This document shows, one piece after another, positions 1 to 8,688 of a DNA stretch of 54,081 nucleotides. Position 1 is the stretch's first letter; every line of letters starts with the position of its first letter. The notes under the pieces were generated by a model. That model searched no databases, was not told the origin of the DNA, and saw only the letters and a list, made by a program, of their open reading frames with translations. Source of the stretch: Acidimicrobiales bacterium (GTDB taxonomy: Bacteria > Actinomycetota > Acidimicrobiia > Acidimicrobiales > Aldehydirespiratoraceae); contig JAQWLJ010000020.1 in the NCBI GenBank assembly GCA_029247365.1, forward strand, positions 1-54,081. Reading direction: 5' to 3'. Position numbers and translations under genes: made by a program.

Positions 1-41
1 TATTGCTTGAAGCGTTCGCGTTCGAGTGGAAAGGTCCGATC

Positions 42-1466
42 GTGACCACCGATCCGATATCCAATGTGTTGTCGGCGCGCTACGCGAGCGCCCCCATGAA
101 CGAGATCTGGAGTCCCGAGCACAAGATCGTGCTCGAGCGTGAACTGTGGCTCGCTGTTCTGCGCGGACAAAAGGCGATGGGTGTCGAGGTCCCCGATGGT
201 GCTATCGAGGCATACGAGGTGGTGCTGCAGCAGGTCGATCTGGCATCGATTGCTGCGCGCGAGGCGATCACTCGTCATGACGTGAAGGCCCGTATCGACG
301 AGTTCTCTGCTCTCGCTGGCCACGAACAAATCCACCGGGGCATGACCTCGCGCGACCTCACCGAGAATGTCGAGCAGCTTCAGGTGCGTCGCTCACTCGA
401 GATAATCCGCGATCGCATGGTCGCGCTGCTGGCCCGCTTTACCGGGCTGGCCGAGCAGCACGCTGGTCAGGTGATGGTGGCCCGCACTCACAATGTGTCG
501 GCGCAGGCCACCACGCTCGGGAAGCGGTTCGCCGATGTCGCCGAGGAGACGATGATCGGCATTGAGCGGCTCGAAGACCTGCTTGACCGGTACCCGCTGC
601 GAGGGCTCAAGGGCCCGGTCGGCACGCGTCTTGACCAACTCGACATGCTGGGCGATGCCGACAAGGTTGACGAGCTTGAACGGATCGTCGCCGAACACCT
701 CGGGTTCAGTCGGGTGCTCGACTCGGTCGGTCAGGTCTACCCTCGCTCGCTTGATCTCGATGTTGTGTCTGCGCTGTGTCAAGCCACGTCGGCGCCGTCG
801 AGCGCGGTCACCACACTTCGGCTCATGGCCGGCCACGAACTCGCCACCGAAGGTTTCCGGCCCGGTCAAGTTGGGTCGTCAGCGATGCCGCACAAAATGA
901 ATGCCCGTTCATCGGAGCGGGTCAATGGTCTGCGGCTTGTGCTCGACGGTCATCTCACCATGGCCGCTGGTCTTGCCGGGCGGCAGTGGAACGAGGGCGA
1001 TGTCAGCTGCTCGGTCGTGCGTCGGGTGATGCTGCCCGACGCGTTCATGGCGGCCGATGGCCTGATCCAGACTGCGCTCAGTGTGTACGACGAGTTTGGG
1101 GTCTTTCCCGCCGTTGTCGAGGCGGAGTTCCGACGCGATCTTCCCTTCCTCGCCACCACCCGCATCCTCGCCGCCGCAGTCGAGGCTGGTCTTGGTCGCG
1201 AAGCGGCGCACGAATTGGTCAAGCAGCACGCCATCGCAGCTGCGCTCGACCGACGCGCCGGGACCGGTGCCCCGGGCGTGATCGAGCGGCTCGATGCCGA
1301 CCCGCTGATTCCGCTTGACGCAGCCGTGCTCAACGAGCTGATGTCGAGGCCTGAGAACTTCACAGGCACCGCCGTCGAACAAGTCGCCCGAGTATGTGCT
1401 CGGGCGAAAAACGTCATGGCGCGCCACCCGAACGCGGCAGCAGCAGCCCCCGAGGTACGGGTCTAA
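42..1466 (+). CDS. purB: Adenylosuccinate lyase
   Basis: Cytosolic purine-synthesis enzyme of the fumarase/aspartase superfamily; it cleaves SAICAR to AICAR and adenylosuccinate to AMP, releasing fumarate. The superfamily signature GSSAMPHKMN lies near residue 277, and the substrate-binding stretches TSRDLTEN and ARTHNVSAQATTLG are present. The frame is open from base 3, but GTG at 42 is preceded by AAAGG at a good distance and gives a normal N-terminus (TTDPISNVLSARYAS), so I start there: 474 aa, usual for the family. No other purine gene is in the window. Confidence 0.95.
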   Translation: MTTDPISNVLSARYASAPMNEIWSPEHKIVLERELWLAVLRGQKAMGVEVPDGAIEAYEVVLQQVDLASIAAREAITRHDVKARIDEFSALAGHEQIHRGMTSRDLTENVEQLQVRRSLEIIRDRMVALLARFTGLAEQHAGQVMVARTHNVSAQATTLGKRFADVAEETMIGIERLEDLLDRYPLRGLKGPVGTRLDQLDMLGDADKVDELERIVAEHLGFSRVLDSVGQVYPRSLDLDVVSALCQATSAPSSAVTTLRLMAGHELATEGFRPGQVGSSAMPHKMNARSSERVNGLRLVLDGHLTMAAGLAGRQWNEGDVSCSVVRRVMLPDAFMAADGLIQTALSVYDEFGVFPAVVEAEFRRDLPFLATTRILAAAVEAGLGREAAHELVKQHAIAAALDRRAGTGAPGVIERLDADPLIPLDAAVLNELMSRPENFTGTAVEQVARVCARAKNVMARHPNAAAAAPEVRV

Positions 1467-1471
1467 GCGGG

Positions 1472-1876
1472 TCAGCTTCGGGAGATGCCCGCCCGCTTGA
1501 GCACATCGGCGGAGACACCGACCTCACGCCACGCGGCGTAGCTGATGCTCTTACGTTCCCCGTATGACCCCGCAGCAGCGATAAATCCGTCTTCGAGCGC
1601 AGCGATGTCGAAGGTCGCTTCGGCCGCTTCAATCGCAGCGACCAAGTCGAGACGGTCCTGCACCATGTGCAGGCGGCTGATCGCATCGGCGTCGCCGATC
1701 GACGCGTCAATCTTTGCGATGCGGGCCTTCATCGACTCGGGGGTTCGTTTGCGGCCGCGGCGCGGCTTGTTCGCCTCGATGGCCTCAAGGTAGGCCCGGA
1801 CCGCTCGGCCCTGGGCTCGGCCTTCGGCAAGCGCTGCTTTGTGCTCATTTGTCATCTGTCCAGGACGGGGTGCCAT
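1472..1876 (-). CDS. Conserved actinobacterial small protein with AT-hook-like motif, unknown function
   Basis: 134 aa. The N-terminal third is basic with an AT-hook-like PRRGRKR stretch (about residues 27-33), followed by a charged probably helical middle and a C-terminal segment (ISYAAWREVGVSADVLKRAGI) that could be a small helical or HTH-like unit. I recognise the pattern as a conserved actinobacterial hypothetical; its function is not known to me. ATG at 1876 is chosen because TAACGT lies 7 nt upstream (minus strand), a leaderless promoter. It converges with purB, separated by 5 bases, and is divergent from the malic enzyme. A nucleic-acid-binding role is only an inference from the basic motif. 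Confidence 0.7.
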   Translation of the reverse strand: MAPRPGQMTNEHKAALAEGRAQGRAVRAYLEAIEANKPRRGRKRTPESMKARIAKIDASIGDADAISRLHMVQDRLDLVAAIEAAEATFDIAALEDGFIAAAGSYGERKSISYAAWREVGVSADVLKRAGISRS

Positions 1877-1880
1877 GGGC

Positions 1881-1909
1881 CGAACGTTACGCGTGCATTG
1901 CGAACGTTT
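1881..1909. repeat. Direct repeat pair CGAACGTT at the divergent promoter region
   Basis: CGAACGTT occurs at 1881-1888 and again at 1901-1908, exactly 20 bp apart (about two helical turns); each copy contains the palindrome AACGTT. The first copy overlaps the TAACGT -10 of the minus-strand gene starting at 1876. Same-face spacing and -10 overlap suggest an operator; the bound factor is unknown. Confidence 0.4.
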
Positions 1910-2003
1910 ACCAACTCTCGTTTCTGCAAAGCACCATCGGTGCGTTAACACGCCGTCCGGTCACCTGGGGTGGCCGGGTGCCACGCCGATAGCGTTTCCG
2001 GCT

Positions 2004-3407
2004 ATGGCTACTGTCCCTACCGCGGCTTACTCGATCGGTATGCGAATTGTCCTTGACAACGTGCCCGGTACGCTCGGGCGGTTCGCCGTAGCTGTCGGTG
2101 AGGCAGGCGGAAATATCGCCGGTGCCACCGGCTTCGAAGCAAAGGGTCCGTCGGTCTCGCGTCTCGTTGACGTCCACGCCCGAGACGAAGCGCACAGCCG
2201 ACGAATCGTCGAAACAGTGGAAGCCCTCGACGGCGTCACCGTCATTGAGTGGTGGGACCGCACCTACAGACTCCACGAGGGCGGCAAAATTGAAGTGTTG
2301 CCGTTGTGTTCGGTCGGTGACGCGCACGACCTTGCCATGGCGTACACGCCGGGTGTTGCTCGTGTCTGCATGAGTATCCACGAGGACACGGCGCTTGCCC
2401 ACGAGTACACGATCAAGAAGAACACGGTCGCCATTGTGAGTGATGGCACTGCCGTGCTCGGTCTCGGCGACATCGGCCCCGAGGCAGCCATGCCGGTCAT
2501 GGAGGGCAAGGCGCTCCTCTTCAAAGAGTTCGCCGGCGTCGACGCGTTCCCAATCTGCCTCGACACCAAGGATCCTGACGAGATTATCGAGACCGTCCAG
2601 CGACTCGCCCCCACCTTCGGCGGTATCAACCTCGAAGACATCGCCGCTCCGAACTGCTTCCTCATCGAGGACGCGCTGAAGGAGTCACTCGACATCCCCG
2701 TCTTCCACGATGACCAGCACGGCACCGCAGTCGTGACGCTCGCTGGGCTGATGAACGCGGTGAAGCTCGTCGACAAGAAGCTTGAAGACTGCTCAATTGT
2801 GATCAGCGGTATGGGCGCTGCCGGACTCGCGATCGGCAAGATCCTCCGCGATGCCGGCGTTGACAACATTGTCGGCGTCGACCGCATGGGTGCGGTCCAT
2901 AAGGGCCGCGACAACCTCAACTTCGCCAAGGAGTGGTTTGCAGACCACACCAACCACGACCGCAAGGCAGGAACGCTCCAAGAGGTCATGCGGGGGAGCG
3001 ACATCTTCATCGGTGTATCGGCCCCCGATCTCATCGATGCCTCCGACCTCCGACAAATGGCCAAGGACCCGATCGTGTTCGCTATGGCAAACCCCGATCC
3101 AGAAATTCGGCCCGAGACCGCCGACGGTCTCGCCGCCGTCATGGCTACCGGCCGAAGCGATTTCGCAAATCAGATCAACAACGTGCTTGCGTTCCCTGGC
3201 ATTTTTCGGGGGGCGTTCGATGTAGGCGCCCACTCGGTCACCGAATCGATGAAGGTCGCGGCCGCGCACGCCATCGCCGACACCGTGAACGAAGCCGATC
3301 TCGAACCACAGTTCGTGGTGCCGTCGGTGTTCGACAAGACGGTCGCCCCCGCGGTAGCTGCAGCAGTCGCGAATGCTGCACTGATCGACGGAGCTGTGCG
3401 ACCCTGA
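2004..3407 (+). CDS. NAD(P)-dependent malic enzyme with N-terminal ACT domain
   Basis: 467 aa. Residues about 9-80 form an ACT-type regulatory domain (MRIVLDNVPGTLGRFAVAVG). Then come the malic N-terminal domain (YTPGVARVC; GKALLFKEFAGVDAFP with the catalytic lysine region) and a Rossmann NAD(P) domain with GMGAAGLAIGKIL near residue 270. Oxidative decarboxylation of malate to pyruvate and CO2; the fused ACT domain suggests allosteric control by a small ligand, possibly an amino acid (inference). ATG 2004 is 8 nt after TAGCGT (2004 minus 14 to minus 9), a leaderless-type start. The next gene starts 7 nt after the stop, so the two are probably co-transcribed. Confidence 0.92.
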   Translation: MATVPTAAYSIGMRIVLDNVPGTLGRFAVAVGEAGGNIAGATGFEAKGPSVSRLVDVHARDEAHSRRIVETVEALDGVTVIEWWDRTYRLHEGGKIEVLPLCSVGDAHDLAMAYTPGVARVCMSIHEDTALAHEYTIKKNTVAIVSDGTAVLGLGDIGPEAAMPVMEGKALLFKEFAGVDAFPICLDTKDPDEIIETVQRLAPTFGGINLEDIAAPNCFLIEDALKESLDIPVFHDDQHGTAVVTLAGLMNAVKLVDKKLEDCSIVISGMGAAGLAIGKILRDAGVDNIVGVDRMGAVHKGRDNLNFAKEWFADHTNHDRKAGTLQEVMRGSDIFIGVSAPDLIDASDLRQMAKDPIVFAMANPDPEIRPETADGLAAVMATGRSDFANQINNVLAFPGIFRGAFDVGAHSVTESMKVAAAHAIADTVNEADLEPQFVVPSVFDKTVAPAVAAAVANAALIDGAVRP

Positions 3408-3414
3408 CATCTTG

Positions 3415-5544
3415 ATGAACGACCATTTGCTCTCGCCCGTTCGCATTGGGTCGATGAGGCTGCGCAACCGCATCGTCATGGCGCCGATGGGAGTCGAGAT
3501 CGTCGGCGATGACGGGTCGGCCAACGACGAGGTCATTCGCTACTACGAGGAGCGAGCCCGCGGCGGTGCTGGCTTGCTCATTACCGAGGTCGCTGCGTTC
3601 GCGTATCCGCACGGGGCCAACAGCGTTCACCAGCTCGGCCTCTCCGACGACCGGTTCGTTGAGCCGTTGCGCGAACTCACCAACCGCGTCCACGCCCACG
3701 GCGCCAAGATCGCCATCCAACTCGTGCATCACGGCAAGATCAGCCGGGTCGACATTGCGAACGGCGATCGGGTGATGGTTCCGTCAGTGCCGGAGTGGCA
3801 CGGGTCGCTCGACATGATCGGCGACCTATCGATCGATGAGCTGATGGCGATGGCCGCTGCGTCGGGCGGGGCCGAGTCGAAGCCCCGCTACCACGAGATG
3901 ACCACCGACGACATCGCCCTGATCACCGAGCAGCTCGGTGACGCGACCTCTCGGGCGAAAGACGCCGGGTTCGACGCCGTCGAGATTCACGGCGCCCACG
4001 GCTACCTGGCCTCCGGCTTCTTGTCGCCGCAGTGGAACCGTCGAACCGACGAATACGGCGGCTCGAATGAGAATCGGGCCCGACTGCTGTGCGAATGGAT
4101 CGCAGAAGCGAAGAAACGTGCTGGCGCCGATTACCCGATCTGGGCCCGTCTGGACGCGCTCGAGTACCGGACCCCCGATGGCATCACGTTCGACGACTGT
4201 CAGGTGACAGCCCGGCTCGTGGTCGAGGCCGGCGCTGATGCCGTCCACCTCAGCGCCTATGGCGACAACACCTCGGGTCGGGCCTTCACCGAGGGCACAC
4301 TGCCCGACCAGGAAGCTCGCCACGCAGCGTTGAGCGGAAAGCTGACCCGCGATCTTTCGGTGCCGGTGATCGGTGTCGGTCGGATCAGCCCTGCGGTCGG
4401 CAACGAGATGATCGCGTTTGGCAAGGCCGACCTCGTGGCCATGGGACGCCAGCTGCTCGCCGACCCGGCGACCCCGGCGAAGCTGACCGAAAACCGCGCC
4501 GACGAGATCCGACCGTGCATCAACTGCTACGTCTGCGTTGCACAGCCGTTCTTCGATCGCAAGGTCCGGTGCGCGGTCAACCCGGTGGTTGGCCGAGAAC
4601 TGGAGCTGGCCGAAGCCGAGCGCTCCTCGACCCAACGTCCCCGCCACGTTGCGATCGTCGGTGGTGGTCCCGCCGGTCTCGAGACCGCGCGGGTTGCGGC
4701 CGAGCGCGGTCACCGCGTCACCCTGTGGGAGGCCGGCGACCAGATCGGTGGATCGCTGCGTTTTGCTGCGCTTGTCTACGAGCCCAACCTTCAGCTACTG
4801 CGGTGGTACGAGCATGAGATGACGCGTCTCGGCGTTGACATCCGCCTCGGCACCAACGCGGGTGTCGATCGGGTCGCCGCCGTTGACCCCGACGTGATCG
4901 TCGTCGCCAGTGGCGCAGGTCGCGTGGGCCCCGAGATTCCCGGCGCCGACCAGGACCACGTTTTTGACGGCAACCATCTTCGCGATCTTTTGACCGGGGG
5001 CGGCGATGGTGCAGCGATCAAGAAGCTCGGTGTCGCGGCGCGGATCGCAGTCCGATTCGGTCGTCGGCTGGGCCTACTCAACGACCCCGGTCAAGTCGCT
5101 CGCCTGTCCGAGCGCTACATGCCGATCGGGGAAGAAGTTGTCGTGATTGGCGGTGGACTCGTTGGCGCAGAGCTGACCGAGTTTCTTGTCGAACGGGGCC
5201 GCAACGTCACTGTCGTGGAAGAGGGCGAGAAGTTCGCGCTCGAGATGGCCCACCCCCGACGCTGGCGCGTGCTCAACGATCTACGCGACCACGGCGTCGA
5301 ACTCGTCGGTCAAGTCACCGACCTCCGTATCGGTGGTGCCGAGGTGAGCTTCCGGGTCGGTGATGAAGACCGAACGGTCGCAGCTGAGACCGTCGTGATC
5401 GCCACCGGACTCGTCGCCGACTCCTCGGTCGCCGACGCGTTCCGCGCAGCCGGCCACGATCCGATCCTGATCGGTGACGCCGGCGGTGTCGGCTATCTGG
5501 AAGGCGCGATTCACGCTGGCTTCCACACCGCCATCAACCTCTGA
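3415..5544 (+). CDS. Old Yellow Enzyme-type FMN/4Fe-4S/FAD oxidoreductase (2,4-dienoyl-CoA reductase-like)
   Basis: 709 aa, modular like FadH. Residues 1-360 are an FMN TIM barrel starting LLSPVRIGSMRLRNRIVMAPMG, with EIHGAHGYL and SPQWNRRTDEYGG. A cysteine cluster near 367-385 (CINCYVC then C eleven residues on) would hold a 4Fe-4S cluster. An FAD motif VGGGPAGLE is near 411 and an NAD(P) motif VIGGGLVGAELTEF near 576. Family members reduce enoyl thioesters, steroids or aromatic-derived enones; the substrate cannot be told here. The TTG at 3412 is in frame, but ATG 3415 is the likely start. Lies directly behind the malic enzyme, a possible NADPH source, though that link is inference. Confidence 0.88.
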   Translation: MNDHLLSPVRIGSMRLRNRIVMAPMGVEIVGDDGSANDEVIRYYEERARGGAGLLITEVAAFAYPHGANSVHQLGLSDDRFVEPLRELTNRVHAHGAKIAIQLVHHGKISRVDIANGDRVMVPSVPEWHGSLDMIGDLSIDELMAMAAASGGAESKPRYHEMTTDDIALITEQLGDATSRAKDAGFDAVEIHGAHGYLASGFLSPQWNRRTDEYGGSNENRARLLCEWIAEAKKRAGADYPIWARLDALEYRTPDGITFDDCQVTARLVVEAGADAVHLSAYGDNTSGRAFTEGTLPDQEARHAALSGKLTRDLSVPVIGVGRISPAVGNEMIAFGKADLVAMGRQLLADPATPAKLTENRADEIRPCINCYVCVAQPFFDRKVRCAVNPVVGRELELAEAERSSTQRPRHVAIVGGGPAGLETARVAAERGHRVTLWEAGDQIGGSLRFAALVYEPNLQLLRWYEHEMTRLGVDIRLGTNAGVDRVAAVDPDVIVVASGAGRVGPEIPGADQDHVFDGNHLRDLLTGGGDGAAIKKLGVAARIAVRFGRRLGLLNDPGQVARLSERYMPIGEEVVVIGGGLVGAELTEFLVERGRNVTVVEEGEKFALEMAHPRRWRVLNDLRDHGVELVGQVTDLRIGGAEVSFRVGDEDRTVAAETVVIATGLVADSSVADAFRAAGHDPILIGDAGGVGYLEGAIHAGFHTAINL

Positions 5545-5572
5545 GCCGTGCGTGAGGAGGATCGAAAACGAT

Positions 5573-5598
5573 GTCACCCCGGCCGGGGCCGGGGTGAC
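5573..5598 (-). terminator. Intrinsic terminator after the tRNA cluster (possibly bidirectional)
   Basis: Perfect inverted repeat: arms 5573-5582 and 5589-5598 (GTCACCCCGG / CCGGGGTGAC), extendable inward. On the minus strand the hairpin is followed by GTTTTC. It sits between the 3' end of tRNA-Phe (minus) and the end of the oxidoreductase (plus), so it can serve both. Confidence 0.65.
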
Positions 5599-5611
5599 GA
5601 TTCGTAGATGG

Positions 5612-5684
5612 TGGTCGGGACCGGCGTCGATCCGGTGACCTACCGCTTTTCAGGCGGTCGCTCTGCCAACTGAGCTACCCGACC
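5612..5684 (-). tRNA. tRNA-Phe (GAA)
   Basis: 73 nt cloverleaf on the minus strand: acceptor GGTCGGG/CCCGACC, D stem GCTC/GAGC, anticodon stem ACCGC/GCGGT with loop CTGAAAA (anticodon GAA), T stem ACCGG/CCGGT, discriminator A. No CCA is encoded. The T loop reads ATCGACG, so position 54 is A instead of the near-universal T. It is the last of three tRNAs in one transcript direction. Confidence 0.93.
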
Positions 5685-5714
5685 CCTGTGTGCAGCCCGA
5701 TGTGGGCGCTTTTG

Positions 5715-5789
5715 CGGTCCTGACGGGATTTGAACCCGCGGCCTCCACCTTGACAGGGTGGCGATCACTCCAAACTGATCTACAGGACC
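5715..5789 (-). tRNA. tRNA-Asp (GTC)
   Basis: 75 nt cloverleaf on the minus strand: acceptor GGTCCTG/CAGGACC, D stem GATC/GATC, anticodon stem CCACC/GGTGG with loop CTGTCAA (anticodon GTC), T stem GCGGG/CCCGT with loop TTCAAAT, discriminator G as usual for Asp. CCA not encoded. 30 nt upstream of tRNA-Phe. Confidence 0.95.
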
Positions 5790-5861
5790 TCCCGATCGGC
5801 GAACCGACCGAAGGTGAAACGGTAGAGCCGCATCCTGTGGATGACAACCCGGAACCGTTCG

Positions 5862-5934
5862 CACCCCATACGGGATTCGAACCCGTGTTACCGGCGTGAA
5901 AGGCCGGCGTCCTAGGCCGCTGGACGAATGGGGC
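5862..5934 (-). tRNA. tRNA-Glu (TTC)
   Basis: 73 nt cloverleaf on the minus strand: acceptor GCCCCAT/ATGGGGT with a G-T first pair, D stem GTCC/GGAC, anticodon stem CCGGC/GCCGG with loop CTTTCAC (anticodon TTC), T stem ACGGG/CCCGT with loop TTCGAAT, discriminator G. First gene of the Glu-Asp-Phe cluster; a TACACT hexamer (5990-5995, minus strand) upstream may be its -10. Confidence 0.95.
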
Positions 5935-6025
5935 CCGCTGCCGACCGAAGCCGACAACGTATGAGTGTCGGCGAGCCGACCGACTGGGCAGTGTAGGGGA
6001 TCACAGCGGCTACCGTCGCCCCGAT

Positions 6026-6919
6026 ATGGCCCACTTGCTCAGGCTCCCGATCGCCGGTCTCGCAGGCTTAAGGCTCGGCAATCTGCCGTCGGCGGGGATC
6101 GCCGCCCGGATGGCCGGTGGCGGCCACGGCCTCGTCACTGAGGGAACAGGGAACCCCGGCGCGATGAACTCCTCGCATGTGCTCGGGAAACGGTGGGGTG
6201 CGGCTGTTTCGGCCGCCGATATCGCGAAGGGAGCGGTGGCCGCCGCCGGCCGCCGTATCGTCGGTTCCGAGGGCGCGAGCGTCGCCGTAACCGCAGCGGT
6301 GGTCGGCCACTGCCATCCGCGTGGCCACAGCGGAGACAAGGGTGTGGCAACGAGTATCGGTCACGTTCGCTGGGAACGAACATCGTGAAGGTCTCGACCT
6401 GACCGCCGATGACTTTTGGGAGCGGGTCGAAACCGGCAACCTCCCCGAGATCGTGACCGCGCAGCCGAGCCCGGGGGAGATCGCCGAGGTCTACGAGGCG
6501 GCACTGGCCGCGATAGCAACGTCGATTGTTTCGGTCCACGTGGGTGCCGATGTGTCCGGCACCGTCAACGCCGCCAACCTCGCCGCGGCGCTCATCGATG
6601 CGCCGGTGCACCTGGTCGACAGCGTTACGGCGTCGTTCGGGGTCTCTGCCGTGCCGCCGACGCGATTGCGGCGGGCTCGACCCCGGCCGAAGCAGCAACT
6701 GCTGCTGCCGTCGCCCCGTTCAGTGCCGCAGGACGCCCCGTCCGAGCCGGCGTTGGCCTCGCCGACGACTCGACGACCGAACTCACCGAGATGATCGAGC
6801 AACGACCACGGGCCGACGATCTCATCACCGAAGTCGTTCGGTACCGAGTTGGGCCGTCGATCGCAGCCCACCCCGGTCCGGGTGCCGCCGGTGGGTTCTG
6901 GTGGCCAGCCGACGCCTGA
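6026..6919 (+). pseudogene. Broken PlsY-like / DegV-like locus (at least two frame breaks)
   Basis: Frame 1 (6026-6388) encodes an N-terminal PlsY-like half: TGNPGAMNSSHVLGKRWG, DIAKGAVA, VVGHCHP and GDKGVATSIG match the acylphosphate:glycerol-3-phosphate acyltransferase family, stopping where a second half should follow. At about 6355 homology passes to another frame that resembles a DegV/FakB fatty-acid-binding protein without its first strand (EGLDLTADDFWERV, TAQPSPGE, SVHVGADVSGT, VHLVDS). At about 6655 it shifts again (AADAIAAGSTPAEAA, VVRYRVGPSIAAH, GFWWP), with the middle of the domain missing. A leaderless-type TACCGT still precedes 6026. I read it as two lipid genes, or one fusion gene, collapsed by deletion and frameshift. 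Base errors could explain the frame changes but not the missing segments. Confidence 0.6.
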
Positions 6920-6920
6920 G

Positions 6921-7418
6921 TCAGTCGTCACCTTCGGGAAGTGCGCCCATCGCCGCGGCGACGAGCTGTTCGAGCAGCCAACCGAGCCACTCGTAGAGCG
7001 CAACGATGCCGACGCGATCGTCGTCGTCGGGAAGATTCTCGAGCGCCTCGTTGCCAATGACGTCGACATCGAGACGTTCGCCCAGCACCAGCCGCAACGC
7101 ATTGAGGCTGTGCATCCAGGCCGACACCCCTTCGTCGTCGAGTGTCGTCCCTCCGATGCCCTCCTCAACGATCTCGATCGCTTCGAGCCGCGAGCGCAGC
7201 AGGTCGTTGTCAATCATCTCGCGGTAGGCGGCCTCGGCCTCGTCATCGTCAGGGCGAGCCGCGGGACGCAGTCGTCGAAGCGCAGGATCGGTCTCGGCCA
7301 TGACGAGCTCGCGGAGCTGGGGGAGTACATGGGCCAACATCTGCTGCTCGTCGTCGGGAAGGTTGACGACGACTCGGTCATCGACCCATGTGAAGCGGCG
7401 GCGAAAGATCGATGGCAT
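6921..7418 (-). CDS. DUF2017 family protein
   Basis: 165 aa acidic soluble protein with the DUF2017 pattern: PSIFRRRFTWVDDRVVVNLPDDEQQML at the start, ALRRLRPAARPDDDEAEAAYREM and a C-terminal helical part (ALYEWLGWLLEQLV). The family is actinobacterial and of unknown function. It commonly follows clpS, as here (39 nt downstream of it on the same strand), so a role around the ClpS/ClpP adaptor system is a context inference only. Confidence 0.85.
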   Translation of the reverse strand: MPSIFRRRFTWVDDRVVVNLPDDEQQMLAHVLPQLRELVMAETDPALRRLRPAARPDDDEAEAAYREMIDNDLLRSRLEAIEIVEEGIGGTTLDDEGVSAWMHSLNALRLVLGERLDVDVIGNEALENLPDDDDRVGIVALYEWLGWLLEQLVAAAMGALPEGDD

Positions 7419-7457
7419 GGTGCTACGAGTCCTTCGCGGCCGCGGGGGTCGTCGGAC

Positions 7458-7745
7458 TCACGAGTCCTGCTCCAAGGTCGCCCAAAGTCCGTGTTCGTGG
7501 AGACGAAACACATCGAGCTCGGCCTTCTCTCGGTTGCCGGTGGCGACGACCGAACGTCCCTCGAGGTGGACCTCCATCATCAAGCGGTTTGCCTTCGCTT
7601 CGGAATAGCCGAACACTTTTCGGAACACGAACGTCACGTACGACATCAGGTTGATTGGGTCGTCCCACACGATCACCTTCCATGGGTGATCGAGGGCGGT
7701 GGACTCGTTGGTGTCGACGTCGGGCGTAGTGATCGGAGCTGTCAT
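7458..7745 (-). CDS. clpS: ATP-dependent Clp protease adaptor ClpS
   Basis: 95 aa. An unstructured N-terminus is followed by the ClpS fold: [43 protein letters not shown] and [17 protein letters not shown], including the DD(P/N)xN segment and the VHxxG motif used to bind N-degrons. It delivers N-end-rule substrates to ClpAP/ClpCP in the cytosol. Its ATG overlaps the TGA of ctaA (ATGA), so it is translationally coupled to a haem-synthesis gene with which it has no known functional link. clpC/clpP are not in the window. Confidence 0.95.
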   Translation of the reverse strand: MTAPITTPDVDTNESTALDHPWKVIVWDDPINLMSYVTFVFRKVFGYSEAKANRLMMEVHLEGRSVVATGNREKAELDVFRLHEHGLWATLEQDS

Positions 7746-8632
7746 GTCGGCACCGGCTCGCCGTCGGCTGGTGCGGGTTGCTCGGTGAGCCACGCGAGCC
7801 GAACGACCTGAATCCAGATCAGCGAGGCCAGCGTGATGTGTATGCCGACGAGCAGCACTGGCACGCCGGTGAAGTACTGCCAGTAGCCAACCGCTCCTTG
7901 CGTAACGAGTAAGCCCATCACCTGCATGGCGCTCTCGCGGCGCTCGTGCGCGCCATCGAGGTGAGCCCGTCGGATGGTCCACAGCACCGCAAGTAGCACC
8001 GCGATCGCGGTAATCGAGTGAATGCGGGTGACATCGCGCACAAGGAACGGCAGACGCGCCGCGACCTCGGGCTCATCGCTGCCGGAGTGGGGACCAGAGC
8101 CGGTGACGATCGTGCCGGTCAGCAACAGCACGGCCGACGAAGCGAACACGAGCCGAGTCCACGTCGCCAGGCTTGGGCGTGGTTTGGCGGCTAGCTCCTC
8201 GTGCTTCGCCTTCTCGAGCAGCACAACGGCGTTCCACAACAGCACCATTGAGAGCAGGAAGTGCCCCATCGTGAACCGCGGGTCGAGCTCGGTCTTCACC
8301 AGCAGCGCGCCCAGGACCACCTGTGCAATCACACCTGCGACGAGACCAAGCGACCACCGCACAAGGTCCTGACGTTTCGGCACTCGGCGCAGCGAACCGA
8401 GGGCGGCGAGAATGACCGCCACTGCGACCGCGCCCGTTACGAGGCGGTTCACGAACTCGATCATGGCGTGGTACTCAAGCGAGGCGACGAACTGATCTTG
8501 CTCACAGTTCGGCCAATCGGTACAGCCGAGGCCCGACCCGGTGAGGCGCACCGACGCGCCGGTGACCACGATCGCGGTCAACGACCAGAGCGCCCATCGG
8601 GCAAACTGCACGAACCGCTCGGGCGAGATCAT
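7742..8632 (-). CDS. ctaA: Haem A synthase
   Basis: 296 aa, eight predicted membrane helices. It oxidises the methyl group of haem O to the formyl of haem A for the aa3-type oxidase encoded nearby. Histidine-bearing helices carry [30 protein letters not shown] and [11 protein letters not shown]. The first motif has N where Bacillus and proteobacterial enzymes have H (E-x-x-H-R), a variant I associate with actinobacteria. ATG 8632 has TAACGT 6 nt upstream on the minus strand (8639-8644), a leaderless start. Divergent from ctaB with 56 bp between. Confidence 0.93.
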   Translation of the reverse strand: MISPERFVQFARWALWSLTAIVVTGASVRLTGSGLGCTDWPNCEQDQFVASLEYHAMIEFVNRLVTGAVAVAVILAALGSLRRVPKRQDLVRWSLGLVAGVIAQVVLGALLVKTELDPRFTMGHFLLSMVLLWNAVVLLEKAKHEELAAKPRPSLATWTRLVFASSAVLLLTGTIVTGSGPHSGSDEPEVAARLPFLVRDVTRIHSITAIAVLLAVLWTIRRAHLDGAHERRESAMQVMGLLVTQGAVGYWQYFTGVPVLLVGIHITLASLIWIQVVRLAWLTEQPAPADGEPVPT

Positions 8633-8688
8633 GCCAAGACGTTACGGCCGCGTGGTCGGTCTCGGCATGTCGGACGTAGCCTGAGCGG
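8633..8688. promoter_or_regulatory. Divergent leaderless promoters of ctaA and ctaB
   Basis: Minus-strand TAACGT (8639-8644) is 6 nt before the ctaA ATG; plus-strand TAGCCT (8677-8682) is 6 nt before the ctaB GTG. No Shine-Dalgarno is visible for either gene. The two haem-modification genes share one 56-bp control region. Confidence 0.5.

Noticed and set aside
7742-8632. Missing haem ligand in CtaA (Asn for His in IEFVNR)
   Set aside because: I believe Asn at this position is the ordinary actinobacterial variant, and the other histidines and the Glu are present.
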